Both the position numbers and the translations under genes were made by a program. From the NCBI GenBank assembly GCA_016873435.1, contig VGXF01000004.1, positions 60,206-124,205 on the forward strand: a DNA stretch of 64,000 nucleotides, read 5' to 3'. Within the stretch, counting starts at the first letter, position 1. Each line of letters opens with the position of its first letter. The notes below the pieces were generated by a model. That model was not told the DNA's origin. It did no database searches and was given only the letters and a program-made list of their open reading frames with translations. Of the stretch, positions 37,843-47,027 are shown piece by piece. The DNA is from Nitrospira sp. Lineage in GTDB: Bacteria > Nitrospirota > Nitrospiria > Nitrospirales > Nitrospiraceae.

Positions 37843-38445
37843 ATGATTGCCGCGCTCACCGGCCGGCTGGCTACCAAGGCCCCCTCTTCCATCACGCTCG
37901 ACGTCCAGGGTGTCGGGTACGAAGTCTTCATTCCGCTCAGCACGTTTTTCGCTCTCCCCGAAGTCAATGCCTCGGCCTCCCTATGCGTTTACACGCACCT
38001 GCGCGAGGACGCCATCCAGCTTTACGGCTTTGTCACGGCAACGGAGAAGGACGCCTTCCTTCTGCTGACCGGCGTCAGCGGCATCGGTCCAAAACTGGCT
38101 CTGAGCGTGCTCTCGACATTGAGCGTCCCCGATCTAGTGTCCGCCACGCAGGCCGGCGATCTGGACAAACTCGCCTCCGTCCCCGGGATAGGCAAAAAGT
38201 CCGCCGCACGGATTGTGTTAGAATTAAAGGACAAGATTGAACGGCTGCGCGTCACGCCCGGCCCGTCAGCACCGGCCGGCGGCGGGTCACTGGGTAAGCT
38301 TGAAGATGATGCCCTGTCGGCCCTGATCAATCTGGGGTACAAGACGGCGGACGTGCGGGACGCGATCAAGCGGGTGGCCGGCGCAAAATCTGAACCGATA
38401 CCGCTCAAGGAATTGATCCGGGCAGTCCTGAAGGAGTTGGCGTGA
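37843..38445 (+). CDS. ruvA: Holliday junction branch migration protein RuvA
   Basis: RuvA binds four-way DNA junctions and loads the RuvB motor. The 200-residue protein begins MIAALTGRLATKAPSSITLD and has the OB fold (LRVYTHLREDAIQLYGF-like region at about 48-65). Two helix-hairpin-helix motifs follow (LLTGVSGIGPKLAL and LASVPGIGKKSAARIVLEL), then a C-terminal RuvB-contact domain (ALINLGYKTADVRDAI). It overlaps the small ORF that follows by four bases. Confidence 0.95.
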   Translation: MIAALTGRLATKAPSSITLDVQGVGYEVFIPLSTFFALPEVNASASLCVYTHLREDAIQLYGFVTATEKDAFLLLTGVSGIGPKLALSVLSTLSVPDLVSATQAGDLDKLASVPGIGKKSAARIVLELKDKIERLRVTPGPSAPAGGGSLGKLEDDALSALINLGYKTADVRDAIKRVAGAKSEPIPLKELIRAVLKELA

Positions 38446-38762
38446 GGAGGGGCGTGATCGACGTCATCTGCCGCCTGCCCCGGTCGAGCGGCATCCCCAG
38501 CGGCGTGCTGGCCATGGGGCCCTACCTGTCAATCCTGCAACCGGCGTTCGCGCATGGAATCCATCAACCTGAGAATCCCAGCGTGCGCGTGCCGCGCGAG
38601 GCGGTCGTGGCTCCAAAAGAAACCACAGCGGCGCCCAAGACCCCGCTCATGATCTGCGGCAAGTATGCGGAAGGCTGCGGGCAGTCGGCCGGGGACTTCT
38701 GCCTGTCCGCTGCGGCAGCAAGAACGGTAGGCTCAGAACGCACTGCCAGGTCCCAGACATGA
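38442..38762 (+). CDS. Weak ORF between ruvA and ruvB
   Basis: An open frame of 106 codons from GTG 38442, overlapping the ruvA stop as GTGA, the coupling used elsewhere in this window. The product matches nothing I know. It has four cysteines (VICRL, MICGKYAEGCG, DFCLSA) and a weakly hydrophobic stretch GVLAMGPYLSILQPAFAHG that could be a poor signal peptide. The 429-base ruvA-ruvB gap (38446-38874) has no better gene. It may be a genuine lineage-specific protein or only open by high GC. The segment 38763-38874 shows nothing else. Confidence 0.3.
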   Translation: MRRGVIDVICRLPRSSGIPSGVLAMGPYLSILQPAFAHGIHQPENPSVRVPREAVVAPKETTAAPKTPLMICGKYAEGCGQSAGDFCLSAAAARTVGSERTARSQT

Positions 38763-38874
38763 CGGGAGGCCTGCGCAAGGGGATTGAAGGCGGAGTGCGG
38801 TGTCCGCCGGACTGCGTGGCCAACCTCCCGATACCGGGACAGGGCACGCTCCCACCGCTGCCAAAGGCCTCGGA

Positions 38875-39888
38875 ATGAGCGAACCGGAAGATCGCCTCCT
38901 GACGAACGAGTCGACCGACGACGAGCGCAGCATTGAGGCGTCGTTGCGCCCGCAGACCCTGCCCGAGTACATCGGCCAGGCGAAGATGAAGGAATCGCTG
39001 CGCATCTGCATCGAGGCGGCAAAACAGCGGCGCGAGGCCCTCGACCACGCCATCTTCTACGGCCCGCCGGGACTCGGCAAGACCACCATCGCGCACGTCA
39101 TCGCCCATGAAATGGGCGTGGCCATTCGCTCCACATCGGGATTGGTCCTGGCCCATGCGGGCGACCTCGCCGCAATCCTGACCAATCTGCAAGAGCATGA
39201 CGTCCTGTTCATCGATGAAATTCACCGGCTCCCGGCCTCAGTGGAGGAGGCGCTCTATCCCGCGATGGAGGATTTCCAGCTAGACCTCGTCGTTGGGCAG
39301 GGGCCGTCCACCCGCACGATCAAACTGGATTTGCCGCGCTTCACGCTTGTTGGCGCCACAACCCGTGCCGGCTCGCTGACCTCGCCGCTGCGGGAGCGGT
39401 TCGGGCTTGTTCACCGGCTGGATTTCTATTCCCCGGATGATCTGACCACGATCGTTACGCGCTCCGCGGGTTTGCTGGGCATTCCCGTCGAGGCAGCGGG
39501 CGCCCGTGAAATCGCCGGTCGCGCGCGGGGCACGCCCCGCATTGCCAACCGGCTGATCAAACGCGCACGGGACTTTGCTCAGGTCAAGGCGACGGGCAGG
39601 ATTTCGAAACAGGTGGCCAAGGACGCGCTGGACTGGCTGGGCGTGGATGCCGCAGGATTTGACGACATGGATCGCAAAATCCTGTCCACCGTCATCGACA
39701 AGTTCAATGGCGGACCAGTCGGGGTAGAGTCCCTGGCGGCTGCCGTCAACGAAGAGAAGACGACGCTAGAGGACGTCTACGAACCTTATCTCATCCAATC
39801 CGGCTATCTGGAGCGGACCGCCCGCGGCCGACAGGCTACCCGACTGGCCTATTTGCACTTTGGGAAGAAAAAAGACCTCCTACCCTGA
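38875..39888 (+). CDS. ruvB: Holliday junction DNA helicase RuvB
   Basis: AAA+ ring motor that drives branch migration with RuvA. ATG 38875 ([20 protein letters not shown]) gives 337 residues, the normal length; a start at 38800 adds 25 unrelated residues. Key parts are [20 protein letters not shown], Walker [16 protein letters not shown], Walker [11 protein letters not shown], sensor 1 [18 protein letters not shown] with the arginine finger, and the C-terminal winged helix ending [11 protein letters not shown]. Confidence 0.95.
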   Translation: MSEPEDRLLTNESTDDERSIEASLRPQTLPEYIGQAKMKESLRICIEAAKQRREALDHAIFYGPPGLGKTTIAHVIAHEMGVAIRSTSGLVLAHAGDLAAILTNLQEHDVLFIDEIHRLPASVEEALYPAMEDFQLDLVVGQGPSTRTIKLDLPRFTLVGATTRAGSLTSPLRERFGLVHRLDFYSPDDLTTIVTRSAGLLGIPVEAAGAREIAGRARGTPRIANRLIKRARDFAQVKATGRISKQVAKDALDWLGVDAAGFDDMDRKILSTVIDKFNGGPVGVESLAAAVNEEKTTLEDVYEPYLIQSGYLERTARGRQATRLAYLHFGKKKDLLP

Positions 39889-39967
39889 TAAAGCTGTCGC
39901 ACTTCCCAGGGTCATTTTTGACCTGTGAATAGACCCCACCGGATCACGTTCATCTCCTTGATATTCC

Positions 39968-39997
39968 TTGCAAAGCTTGCACGCCTTCTTGTATCAT
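39968..39997 (+). promoter_or_regulatory. Candidate promoter of the aromatic amino acid operon
   Basis: TTGCAA (39968-39973), 18 bases, TATCAT (39992-39997), about 60 bases before the pheA ATG. It would serve the tightly packed run from pheA to plsC and possibly onward to rpsA. No Phe- or Tyr-rich leader peptide is visible in the short leader. Confidence 0.55.
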
Positions 39998-40059
39998 CGG
40001 CCCTGTGAAATCTTTAGAAAGGACGGGTGCTGGTGTGAGTTTGCCAGCCCCATGTGGTC

Positions 40060-41154
40060 ATGAAAGACCGGACGGGTCCCCCCCAGGAACTTCAGGCGCA
40101 CCGGATAAAAATTGACCGGATCGACGACGACATCCTGCGCCTGCTGAACGAACGCTCGCAACACGTCATCGAGATCGGCAAGCTGAAGCGGAAAGCCGAT
40201 TCCGAGGCCAATCTCCACACGCCGGCCCGCGAAGCGGAAATCATTGCCCGGTTGACGCGGCAGAACCACGGCTCCTTCCCCAACGAAGCGATCCGGTTCG
40301 TCTACCGCGAGATCATGTCCGCCTCGCTGTCGCTGGAGGGGCCGCAGAAGGTCGCCTATCTGGGGCCGCCGGCCACGTTCACGCATCTGGCCTGCATCCA
40401 GAAGTTCGGTACCTCAGCGGAATACCTCGCGGTGGCCAGTATTAAGGACGTGTTCGACGAGGTCGAGCGCGGGCGAGCGCATTTCGGCGTCGTGCCGATC
40501 GAAAATTCGACGGAGGGCGTGGTCAACCACACACTCGACATGTTTTTCGACTCGAACCTCAGCATCTACGGCGAGGTGCTGCAGGAGGTGTCCCACTACC
40601 TGCTCTCAAAGACAGGGCGCATGGAGGGGATCAAGAAGATCTACTCGCATCCGCACGCTATCGCCCAGTGCCGGAACTGGCTGGAGACGAATCTGCCGAA
40701 CGTGCCAGTTTCGGAAGTAACGAGCACGGCGCGCGCGGCCGAGTTGTGCAAAACGGAGGCGTCCTCCGCCGCCATTGCGTCGGAACTGGCCGGACAGCTC
40801 TACGGTCTGACGGTGGTCAAGGCGCGGATCGAGGATAACATCAACAACTTCACCCGCTTCCTGATCCTGTCGAAGACAGCTCCTGAGCGTACGGGTAAGG
40901 ATAAGACGTCGGTGATGCTGTCGGTCAAAGACAAGGTCGGCGCGCTCTACGATTTGCTGCGCCCGTTTGCCTCACACGGACTCAACATGACAAAGATCGA
41001 ATCGCGGCCGTCTCGGCGCAAGGCCTGGGAATACATCTTCTTCGTGGATGTCGAAGGCCACGCGGAGGAGGAGCGAGTCAAAAAAGCGCTCGATGAAATC
41101 AAGAGCCGATGCCTGTTCATGAAAATTCTTGGATCGTACCCCGCCCACAGTTGA
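40060..41154 (+). CDS. pheA: Bifunctional chorismate mutase / prephenate dehydratase
   Basis: Makes prephenate from chorismate and then phenylpyruvate, the last steps to Phe. ATG 40060 is preferred to GTG 40054. The 364-residue protein has the AroQ mutase (RIKIDRIDDDILRLLNERS, about residues 14-32). The dehydratase follows (VAYLGPPATFTHLACIQ and PIENSTEGVVNHTLDMF). A C-terminal ACT domain carries the Phe-sensing ESRP in KIESRPSRRKAWEY, so feedback inhibition by Phe is expected. First of pheA-hisC-aroF-tyrA-aroA. Confidence 0.95.
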   Translation: MKDRTGPPQELQAHRIKIDRIDDDILRLLNERSQHVIEIGKLKRKADSEANLHTPAREAEIIARLTRQNHGSFPNEAIRFVYREIMSASLSLEGPQKVAYLGPPATFTHLACIQKFGTSAEYLAVASIKDVFDEVERGRAHFGVVPIENSTEGVVNHTLDMFFDSNLSIYGEVLQEVSHYLLSKTGRMEGIKKIYSHPHAIAQCRNWLETNLPNVPVSEVTSTARAAELCKTEASSAAIASELAGQLYGLTVVKARIEDNINNFTRFLILSKTAPERTGKDKTSVMLSVKDKVGALYDLLRPFASHGLNMTKIESRPSRRKAWEYIFFVDVEGHAEEERVKKALDEIKSRCLFMKILGSYPAHS

Positions 41155-41207
41155 GAAACGTGACGCGTTGTGCGTGAAGTGCAAAACAAGATGCAAGTAA
41201 CACGTTG

Positions 41208-42290
41208 ATGACAATCAAAGTTCATCCCGATATTGAGTCGCTCTCGCCCTACGTACCGGGCAAGCCGATCGACGAACTGCAGCGCGAGCTGGGACTCTCG
41301 AAGATCGTCAAGCTAGCCTCGAACGAGAACCCGCTCGGGCCCTCGCCCAAGGCGCTGGCCGTGCTCGCCGAGTCGTCTGCGACGCTGCACCGCTATCCGG
41401 ACGGCGGCGCCTTCAAGCTACGAACGGCCCTTGCCGACCGCTGGAAGGTGGCGCTTGACCAGGTGCTCCTTGGCAACGGCTCCGACGAAATCATCGGCAT
41501 GCTGGCGCGCGCCTTTCTCGCGCCCGGGGACGAAGCCGTACTCGCCGACAACACCTTCGTCATTTATCAAATGGAGGTGACCGCCGCGCATGGCAAGGCC
41601 GTCATTGTACCGTTGCAGGACGGCCGCCACAATTTGGCCGCTATGGCGAAGGCTGTCACGCCTCGCACGAAACTGCTGTTCGTCTGCAACCCCAACAATC
41701 CGACGGGCACAATGGTGAACGCGACTGATGTCGAAACGCTCATGGCGAAGGTGCCGGACCATGTGATCGTGGTCTTTGACGAAGCGTATGTCGACTACGC
41801 CTGCGATCCGCGATTTCCGGATACCCTCGGCTACGTGAAGCGGAAGCGGAACGCGATCGTGCTGCGGACGTTCTCAAAAATTTACGGCCTGGCGGGCCTG
41901 CGGATCGGCTACGGCCTCACGACGACGGAGATTGCAAACTACCTCAACCGCGTGCGGCCGCCGTTTAACGCCAACAGTCTCGCGCAACGCGCGGCGCTGG
42001 CAGCGCTTGGGGACGAGGAGCACGTGGCGAAGAGCCGTGCACTCAACCACGCGGAAATGGCCTTCGTGCGGGAGGGGCTTGCGGCGCACGGCTTCCAGCC
42101 GTACCCCAGCGAGGCGAACTTTCTCTGTTTTGACGTCAACCGCGACGGCCGCGCGGTCTTCGAGGCGCTGCTGCGCGAGGGCGTCATCGTCCGTCACATT
42201 CACGGGTCGTGGATACGCGTCACCATTGGACTGCCGGAAGAAAACCGACAATTCCTGCAGGCACTGCAAGCAGTTCTCGGTCGGCAATGA
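41208..42290 (+). CDS. hisC: Histidinol-phosphate / aromatic aminotransferase
   Basis: PLP-dependent transaminase of the HisC family. ATG 41208 is chosen over TTG 41205. The 360-residue protein shows KLASNENPLGPSPKAL near the start, the VCNPNNPTGTMV loop near residue 165, and the PLP lysine in RTFSKIYGLAGLRIGYG (near residue 226). Placed between pheA and aroF, it most likely transaminates phenylpyruvate and 4-hydroxyphenylpyruvate in place of, or as well as, imidazole-acetol phosphate. No other his gene is present. Confidence 0.9.
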   Translation: MTIKVHPDIESLSPYVPGKPIDELQRELGLSKIVKLASNENPLGPSPKALAVLAESSATLHRYPDGGAFKLRTALADRWKVALDQVLLGNGSDEIIGMLARAFLAPGDEAVLADNTFVIYQMEVTAAHGKAVIVPLQDGRHNLAAMAKAVTPRTKLLFVCNPNNPTGTMVNATDVETLMAKVPDHVIVVFDEAYVDYACDPRFPDTLGYVKRKRNAIVLRTFSKIYGLAGLRIGYGLTTTEIANYLNRVRPPFNANSLAQRAALAALGDEEHVAKSRALNHAEMAFVREGLAAHGFQPYPSEANFLCFDVNRDGRAVFEALLREGVIVRHIHGSWIRVTIGLPEENRQFLQALQAVLGRQ

Positions 42291-42309
42291 AAGGAAGGGT
42301 CAAGCTGCC

Positions 42310-43323
42310 ATGATTATCGTGTTGAAACCCGAGGTCACGGAAACGGAAATCGAGCACATTATGGAACGCCTCCAAGAACTGGGGCTGAAATCCCACGTCT
42401 CGCACGGGCAGGAGCGGACAATCATCGGCGTCATCGGCGACGACCGGATTCTCCAAAATCAGCCGCTTATCGCTCTGCCGGGCGTGGAGAGCGTCCTGCC
42501 TATTTTGGCACCGTGGAAGCTGGTCAGCCGTGAGTTCCGCAAGGAGAACACGGTCATAGACATCGGCGGCGTCAAGATCGGCGGCAAGAAGCTGGCGATC
42601 ATGGCTGGCCCCTGCGCGGTAGAGCGGCTGGAACTGACGGTCGGCATCGCCCAGGAAGTGAAGTCCGGGGGGGCGAGCATCCTGCGCGGCGGCGCCTACA
42701 AGCCCCGCTCCTCGCCCTATTCCTTCCAGGGCCTGGGTCGCGAAGGGCTCGACTATCTGATTGAAGCACGGAAGAAGACCGGCCTCCCGGTGATCAGCGA
42801 AATTCTGGACACGCGCGACATCGAGCTGTTTCTCGAGAAGGCCGACATCATCCAGATCGGCGCGCGCAACATGCAGAACTTCGAGTTGCTTAAGGAAGTC
42901 GGCGCCTACGACAAGCCCGTGTTACTCAAGCGCGGTCTCTCCGCAACAATCAAGGAGTTTTTGCTGTCCGCAGAGTACATCATGTCCCGCGGCAACCGGA
43001 ACGTCATGCTCTGCGAGCGCGGCATCCGCACCTTCGAGACACAGTACCGCAACACACTTGACCTCTCGGCCATCCCGACGTTGAAGGAATTGTCACACCT
43101 GCCGGTTATCGTGGACCCAAGCCACGCCACCGGCAAGTGGAACCTCGTCGCCCCCATGTCCAAGGCGTCGATCGCCGCAGGCGCCGACGGCCTGCTGATC
43201 GAGGTACACTCGAATCCGGAATGCGCGCTGTGCGACGGCGAGGAGTCCATCAAGCCCAGCAAGTTCAGGGACCTGATGCAGGACATCAAGAAAATTGCTG
43301 AGGCGGTCGGACGGGAAGTCTGA
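42310..43323 (+). CDS. aroF: DAHP synthase, type I beta, with N-terminal regulatory domain
   Basis: First enzyme of the shikimate pathway: condenses phosphoenolpyruvate and erythrose 4-phosphate. ATG 42310 gives 337 residues; the open frame upstream overlaps hisC. Residues 1-70 ([20 protein letters not shown]) form the ferredoxin-like domain seen in Thermotoga-type enzymes, which binds Tyr or Phe for feedback control. The barrel follows with [48 protein letters not shown] and DPSHATGKW. The metal ligands lie in these segments. Confidence 0.94.
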   Translation: MIIVLKPEVTETEIEHIMERLQELGLKSHVSHGQERTIIGVIGDDRILQNQPLIALPGVESVLPILAPWKLVSREFRKENTVIDIGGVKIGGKKLAIMAGPCAVERLELTVGIAQEVKSGGASILRGGAYKPRSSPYSFQGLGREGLDYLIEARKKTGLPVISEILDTRDIELFLEKADIIQIGARNMQNFELLKEVGAYDKPVLLKRGLSATIKEFLLSAEYIMSRGNRNVMLCERGIRTFETQYRNTLDLSAIPTLKELSHLPVIVDPSHATGKWNLVAPMSKASIAAGADGLLIEVHSNPECALCDGEESIKPSKFRDLMQDIKKIAEAVGREV

Positions 43324-43328
43324 GCTCT

Positions 43329-44252
43329 ATGTCCCAGTTGCTCGGCAACTCCGCCTCCGTCACGGCTCCCCGGCCGAACGCGCCCGTGTATTTCAATCAG
43401 GTGGCCATCATCGGCGTCGGCCTCATCGGCGGCTCGCTGGGGATGATCCTTAAACAGGACGGCCTCGCAGGCACGATCGTCGGCGTGGGCCGGCGGGTGG
43501 AAAATCTCAAGACCGCCGTCGAGCTGGGTGCCATCGACCGCTATGTCTCTGACGCGACAGCGGGCGTACGCGACGCCGACCTCGTCATTCTTGCCACGCC
43601 CGTCGATACCTACGAGCGACATCTCAAGGAATGGGGCGCCTCGCTCAAACCTGGCTGCATCGTCAGCGACGTCGGCAGCGTCAAGGGCACGCTGGTGGAA
43701 CTGTGCGAGCGGTTACTACCGACGAACGTCCGCTTCGTCGGCGCGCATCCAATCGCCGGCAAGGAAAAAACCGGCGTCGCCGCCGGCTCGCCGACCCTGT
43801 TCAAGGGCGCGCGCTGCATCGTGACGCCGACAACGCAGACGGACGCGCAGGCCTTGCAGACGATCCGCGCCATGTGGGAAGCCGCGGGCTCCACCGTCAT
43901 TACGATGGCGGCCTTGGTGCACGACAAAGTGCTTGGTGCCGTCAGCCATTTGCCGCACGTGGCGGCCTTTGCACTCATCAACGCGCTGATTGAAGTACAG
44001 AAAACGACGCCCGCTCTCGATCTGAAGGCCCATTCGGGCGGAGGGTTGCGAGACACGACGCGGATCGCGGCCAGCTCGCCCGAAATGTGGCGCGACATCT
44101 TCGTCTGGAACCGCGAGAACATTGTCGAGCAGATCGAGTTGTTCGAGCAGCAATTGCAGAACTTCAAACGATTGATCAAGGCCGGGGATGGAGCCGGCAT
44201 CGAACGCGAACTGGAGCGGGCTAAGCAGGTCCGCGAAAAACTCAACTCCTGA
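43329..44252 (+). CDS. tyrA: Prephenate dehydrogenase
   Basis: Oxidatively decarboxylates prephenate (or arogenate) to give the Tyr precursor. The 307-residue protein begins with a short tail and then the NAD-binding Rossmann motif [17 protein letters not shown] (about residues 22-38). It continues with [29 protein letters not shown] and [15 protein letters not shown], the last holding the catalytic His. There is no chorismate mutase or ACT domain. It follows aroF by five bases. Confidence 0.94.
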   Translation: MSQLLGNSASVTAPRPNAPVYFNQVAIIGVGLIGGSLGMILKQDGLAGTIVGVGRRVENLKTAVELGAIDRYVSDATAGVRDADLVILATPVDTYERHLKEWGASLKPGCIVSDVGSVKGTLVELCERLLPTNVRFVGAHPIAGKEKTGVAAGSPTLFKGARCIVTPTTQTDAQALQTIRAMWEAAGSTVITMAALVHDKVLGAVSHLPHVAAFALINALIEVQKTTPALDLKAHSGGGLRDTTRIAASSPEMWRDIFVWNRENIVEQIELFEQQLQNFKRLIKAGDGAGIERELERAKQVREKLNS

Positions 44253-44261
44253 TAGCCCCAC

Positions 44262-45575
44262 ATGGCGTCTCTCACCATCACACCGCGCGGACCGTTGAAG
44301 GGTACGATCACCGTCCCCGGCGACAAGTCCATCACGCATCGCGCCATCATCCTGAGCTCGCTGGCTGAGGGCGAGAGCACGATTGCGGCGTACTGTCGCG
44401 GCGAAGATTGTCTGAACACGATGCGCGCCTTCCAAACGATGGGTATCCAGATCGACGAGCGTCCCGACCAACTGCGCGTGTGCGGCAAGGGCCTCTGGGG
44501 TCTAACTGAGCCGGCGCAGCCTATTGATTGCGGTAATTCTGGCACGGGTATCCGCCTGCTGGCCGGTGTACTCGCGGGCCAGGACTTTTTCACAATTTTG
44601 ACAGGCGACGATTCCATTCGCCGGCGGCCGATGGGTCGCGTGGTCAAACCGCTACGCGAGATGGGCGCAACCCTTGCTGGCCGCAAGGGCGGTGAATTGG
44701 CTCCACTGGCGATCACGGGCAGCCGTCTGCGCGGCCTTGACTATCAATCGCCAGTGGCAAGCGCGCAGATCAAGTCCTCGCTGTTGTTGGCTGGCCTCTA
44801 CGCCGAAGGGATCACACGCGTGCGCGAGCCACGTGCCTCGCGCGACCATACAGAGCGAATGTTTCGCCACTTCGGCATTCCGATGCAAGAAGACGCAACG
44901 TCCGTTTCCATTCAGGGCCGTCCTTCGCTCGGCTGGCAGGGGAAGTCAATGGTCGTCCCGGGCGATCTGTCAGCCGCAGCCTTCTTCATCGTGGGGGCTT
45001 TGTTGGTCGAGGGCTCAGACGTCACGATCACGAACGTCGGTGTCAATCCGACGCGAACCGGTATCCTGGACGTACTGATTGAGATGGGCGCCAAAATTGA
45101 TGTGCTGAACCGGCGTGAAGAAGCTGGTGAGCCGGTGGCGGATCTCCGCGTACGACCGTCGGCGCTGCGTGGCATCACGATCGGGCCCGACCGGATTCCC
45201 CAGACAATTGATGAATTCCCCATCCTGTGCGTGGCGGCGTCATTGGCAGAAGGCGAAACCGTCATCAGCGGGGCGGCCGAGCTGCGGGTCAAGGAAAGCG
45301 ACCGGATCGCCACCATGGCAGCGGAACTCAAAAAGGTCGGCGCGGCGATCTCCGAGACAAAAGACGGCTTGATTGTGCAAGGGCTTCGAGGCAAAAATAC
45401 CCGGCGGTTGAAGGGCGCCTCCTGCCTCAGTTACGGGGATCACCGGGTGGCCATGTCGATGGCCATTGCCGCACTGGTGGCGGACGGCGAGACGACCATT
45501 CAGGACACGGCCTGCATCGACACGTCGTTCCCTGAATTCGACTCCGTGCTCTCGACATTGTTGGGCACACGTTGA
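44262..45575 (+). CDS. aroA: 3-phosphoshikimate 1-carboxyvinyltransferase (EPSP synthase)
   Basis: Joins shikimate 3-phosphate and phosphoenolpyruvate, the sixth shikimate step. The 437-residue protein has the binding motifs PGDKSITHRAIILSSLAEGE (about residues 19-38), DCGNSGTGIRLLAGVLAG (about 88-105), SPVASAQIKSSLLLAGLYA, and the late CLSYGDHRVAMSMAIAALVA. The DCGNSGTGIR form, with Ala/Gly variation around it, is close to the Agrobacterium/Bacillus class II enzymes. Its stop overlaps cmk. Confidence 0.95.
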   Translation: MASLTITPRGPLKGTITVPGDKSITHRAIILSSLAEGESTIAAYCRGEDCLNTMRAFQTMGIQIDERPDQLRVCGKGLWGLTEPAQPIDCGNSGTGIRLLAGVLAGQDFFTILTGDDSIRRRPMGRVVKPLREMGATLAGRKGGELAPLAITGSRLRGLDYQSPVASAQIKSSLLLAGLYAEGITRVREPRASRDHTERMFRHFGIPMQEDATSVSIQGRPSLGWQGKSMVVPGDLSAAAFFIVGALLVEGSDVTITNVGVNPTRTGILDVLIEMGAKIDVLNRREEAGEPVADLRVRPSALRGITIGPDRIPQTIDEFPILCVAASLAEGETVISGAAELRVKESDRIATMAAELKKVGAAISETKDGLIVQGLRGKNTRRLKGASCLSYGDHRVAMSMAIAALVADGETTIQDTACIDTSFPEFDSVLSTLLGTR

Positions 45576-46294
45576 GGACGACAATCAGCGCCCCCCGGAC
45601 CGATACGCCGACGCCGCGCACTGTGGGGCGGCGACTGATTGTAACGATTGACGGCCCCGCGGGAGCGGGCAAGAGCACGGTGGCGCGGCAGCTGGCGACG
45701 AAGCTGGGATATTTGTATCTGGACACGGGCGCCCTGTACCGGGCGGTTGCCTGGAGAGTCCGGGCGGCGGGCGTGGATCCCGGGAACGAGCAGGCGGTGG
45801 CCGCGCTGCTCCCAGCCACGCAGGTCATGATGGACCAGCACCGCGACGGGGTGCGCGTGACGGTGAACGGCACAGACATCACGGCCGAAATCCGAACGCC
45901 GGACATCAGCACGCTGGCCTCAAAGGTGTCGGCGCTCCCGACCGTGCGCGAGTGGCTGCTGCCGGTTCAGCAACGGGTGGCGGAGCGCGGTGGCGTGGTG
46001 GCGGAAGGCCGCGATCTCGGCACGCGGGTGTTCCCCGGGGCCGAGGCGAAATTTTTTCTCGACGCCGACGTCAGTACCCGTGCGGCACGCCGGCAGCAGG
46101 ATTTGACGGGGGCGGGCAACGCAGCGGGACTGGCGCAGACCCAGCAGGAGATCGAGGCGCGGGATCAGCGCGACCGGTCGCGCGCCCTGGCCCCGCTGGC
46201 ACCTGCGGCAGACGCGGAGCAAATCGACTCCTCGTCGCTGACGGTCGAACAGGTGCTGGCACGGATGCTCGCGACGATCGCCACGAAGCTGTGA
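45572..46294 (+). CDS. cmk: Cytidylate kinase
   Basis: Phosphorylates CMP and dCMP. It starts at TTG 45572, overlapping the aroA stop. After a Pro/Thr-rich tail the P-loop is IDGPAGAGKSTVARQLA (about residues 27-43). LYLDTGALYRAVAWRV and GRDLGTRVFPGAEAKFFL follow. The 240-residue length is slightly above the usual 220-230 because of the N-terminal tail. The gene order aroA-cmk-rpsA is conserved in many bacteria; here plsC is inserted before rpsA. Confidence 0.92.
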   Translation: MRTTISAPRTDTPTPRTVGRRLIVTIDGPAGAGKSTVARQLATKLGYLYLDTGALYRAVAWRVRAAGVDPGNEQAVAALLPATQVMMDQHRDGVRVTVNGTDITAEIRTPDISTLASKVSALPTVREWLLPVQQRVAERGGVVAEGRDLGTRVFPGAEAKFFLDADVSTRAARRQQDLTGAGNAAGLAQTQQEIEARDQRDRSRALAPLAPAADAEQIDSSSLTVEQVLARMLATIATKL

Positions 46295-46959
46295 GCAATG
46301 TCGCCTACGGCATCCTGTGGCTTGTGGTCAGCACGCTGGGGCGGCTGTGTTTTTGTTATCGGGCCACGGGGCGTGAGCTTGTCCCAGGTGGCGGCGTATT
46401 GATCGCGGCAAACCATGCGAGCTACGTCGACATTCCCTTCACGGGAATCGGCCTCCGGCGGCGCATGTGGTATCTAGGCCGGCAGGATTTGTTCCTGCCC
46501 GTCCTGCGGCCGATCCTGCGCTGGCTGGGATGGATTCCGATTCGGCTGGACCGGCTGGACCGGAACGGATTCGGCACGGCGATCCGCCTGATCCGCAAAG
46601 GCAAGGTCGTCGTGATCTACCCCGAGGGCACACGCACTCCGGACGGACAGTTGAGGCCGGGCCGGCCTGGCCTCGGGATGATCGTGGCGGAAACCGGCTG
46701 CCCGGTGGTCCCCGCGTATTTGTCGGGCACGCGGGACGTGTTGCCGATCGGCGCGCGGCGGCTGGCGTTCAAGCCGGTTGGAATTACATTCGGGGCACCG
46801 ATTGATTTTTCGGACGCTGTCACGAAACTGGAGGGGAAAGAGTTCTATCAGCACGTGGGCCGGACCGTCATGGCCCGTATTGCCGAGCTGGGGCAGGTCC
46901 CCCCGCCGGCCGAACGCCCGGAATACCGGGCACCCGCCCCCTCTCGCAATGCTGAGTGA
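46291..46959 (+). CDS. plsC: 1-acyl-sn-glycerol-3-phosphate acyltransferase
   Basis: Adds the second acyl chain to lysophosphatidic acid at the inner membrane. It starts at GTG 46291, overlapping the cmk stop as GTGA. The 222-residue protein has an N-terminal hydrophobic anchor (AYGILWLVVSTLGRLCFC), the catalytic H-x4-D in NHASYVD near residue 43 and the acyl-acceptor motif YPEGTRTPDG near residues 111-120. It is a standard PlsC. The Pro-rich C-terminus ends just before rpsA. Confidence 0.93.
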   Translation: MSNVAYGILWLVVSTLGRLCFCYRATGRELVPGGGVLIAANHASYVDIPFTGIGLRRRMWYLGRQDLFLPVLRPILRWLGWIPIRLDRLDRNGFGTAIRLIRKGKVVVIYPEGTRTPDGQLRPGRPGLGMIVAETGCPVVPAYLSGTRDVLPIGARRLAFKPVGITFGAPIDFSDAVTKLEGKEFYQHVGRTVMARIAELGQVPPPAERPEYRAPAPSRNAE

Positions 46960-47027
46960 GACGGGCGGACATTTATCATCAGCACCCGGCGGAAGCCGGA
47001 CGTTCGCGAAAGGTTGGTATTAGCACT

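Noticed and set aside
39907..39925. CAGGGTCA-TTTT-TGACCTG hairpin after ruvB as a terminator
   Set aside because: There is a bulge in the stem and no T-run after it on either strand, so termination is not supported.
41932..42309. Open frame extending the DAHP synthase upstream into hisC
   Set aside because: Its sequence is Arg/Ser/Thr-rich noise in an alternative frame of hisC; ATG 42310 gives the family N-terminus.
46956..47027. Upstream start for rpsA
   Set aside because: It overlaps plsC and adds a non-conserved tail; ATG 47028 fits S1 proteins.
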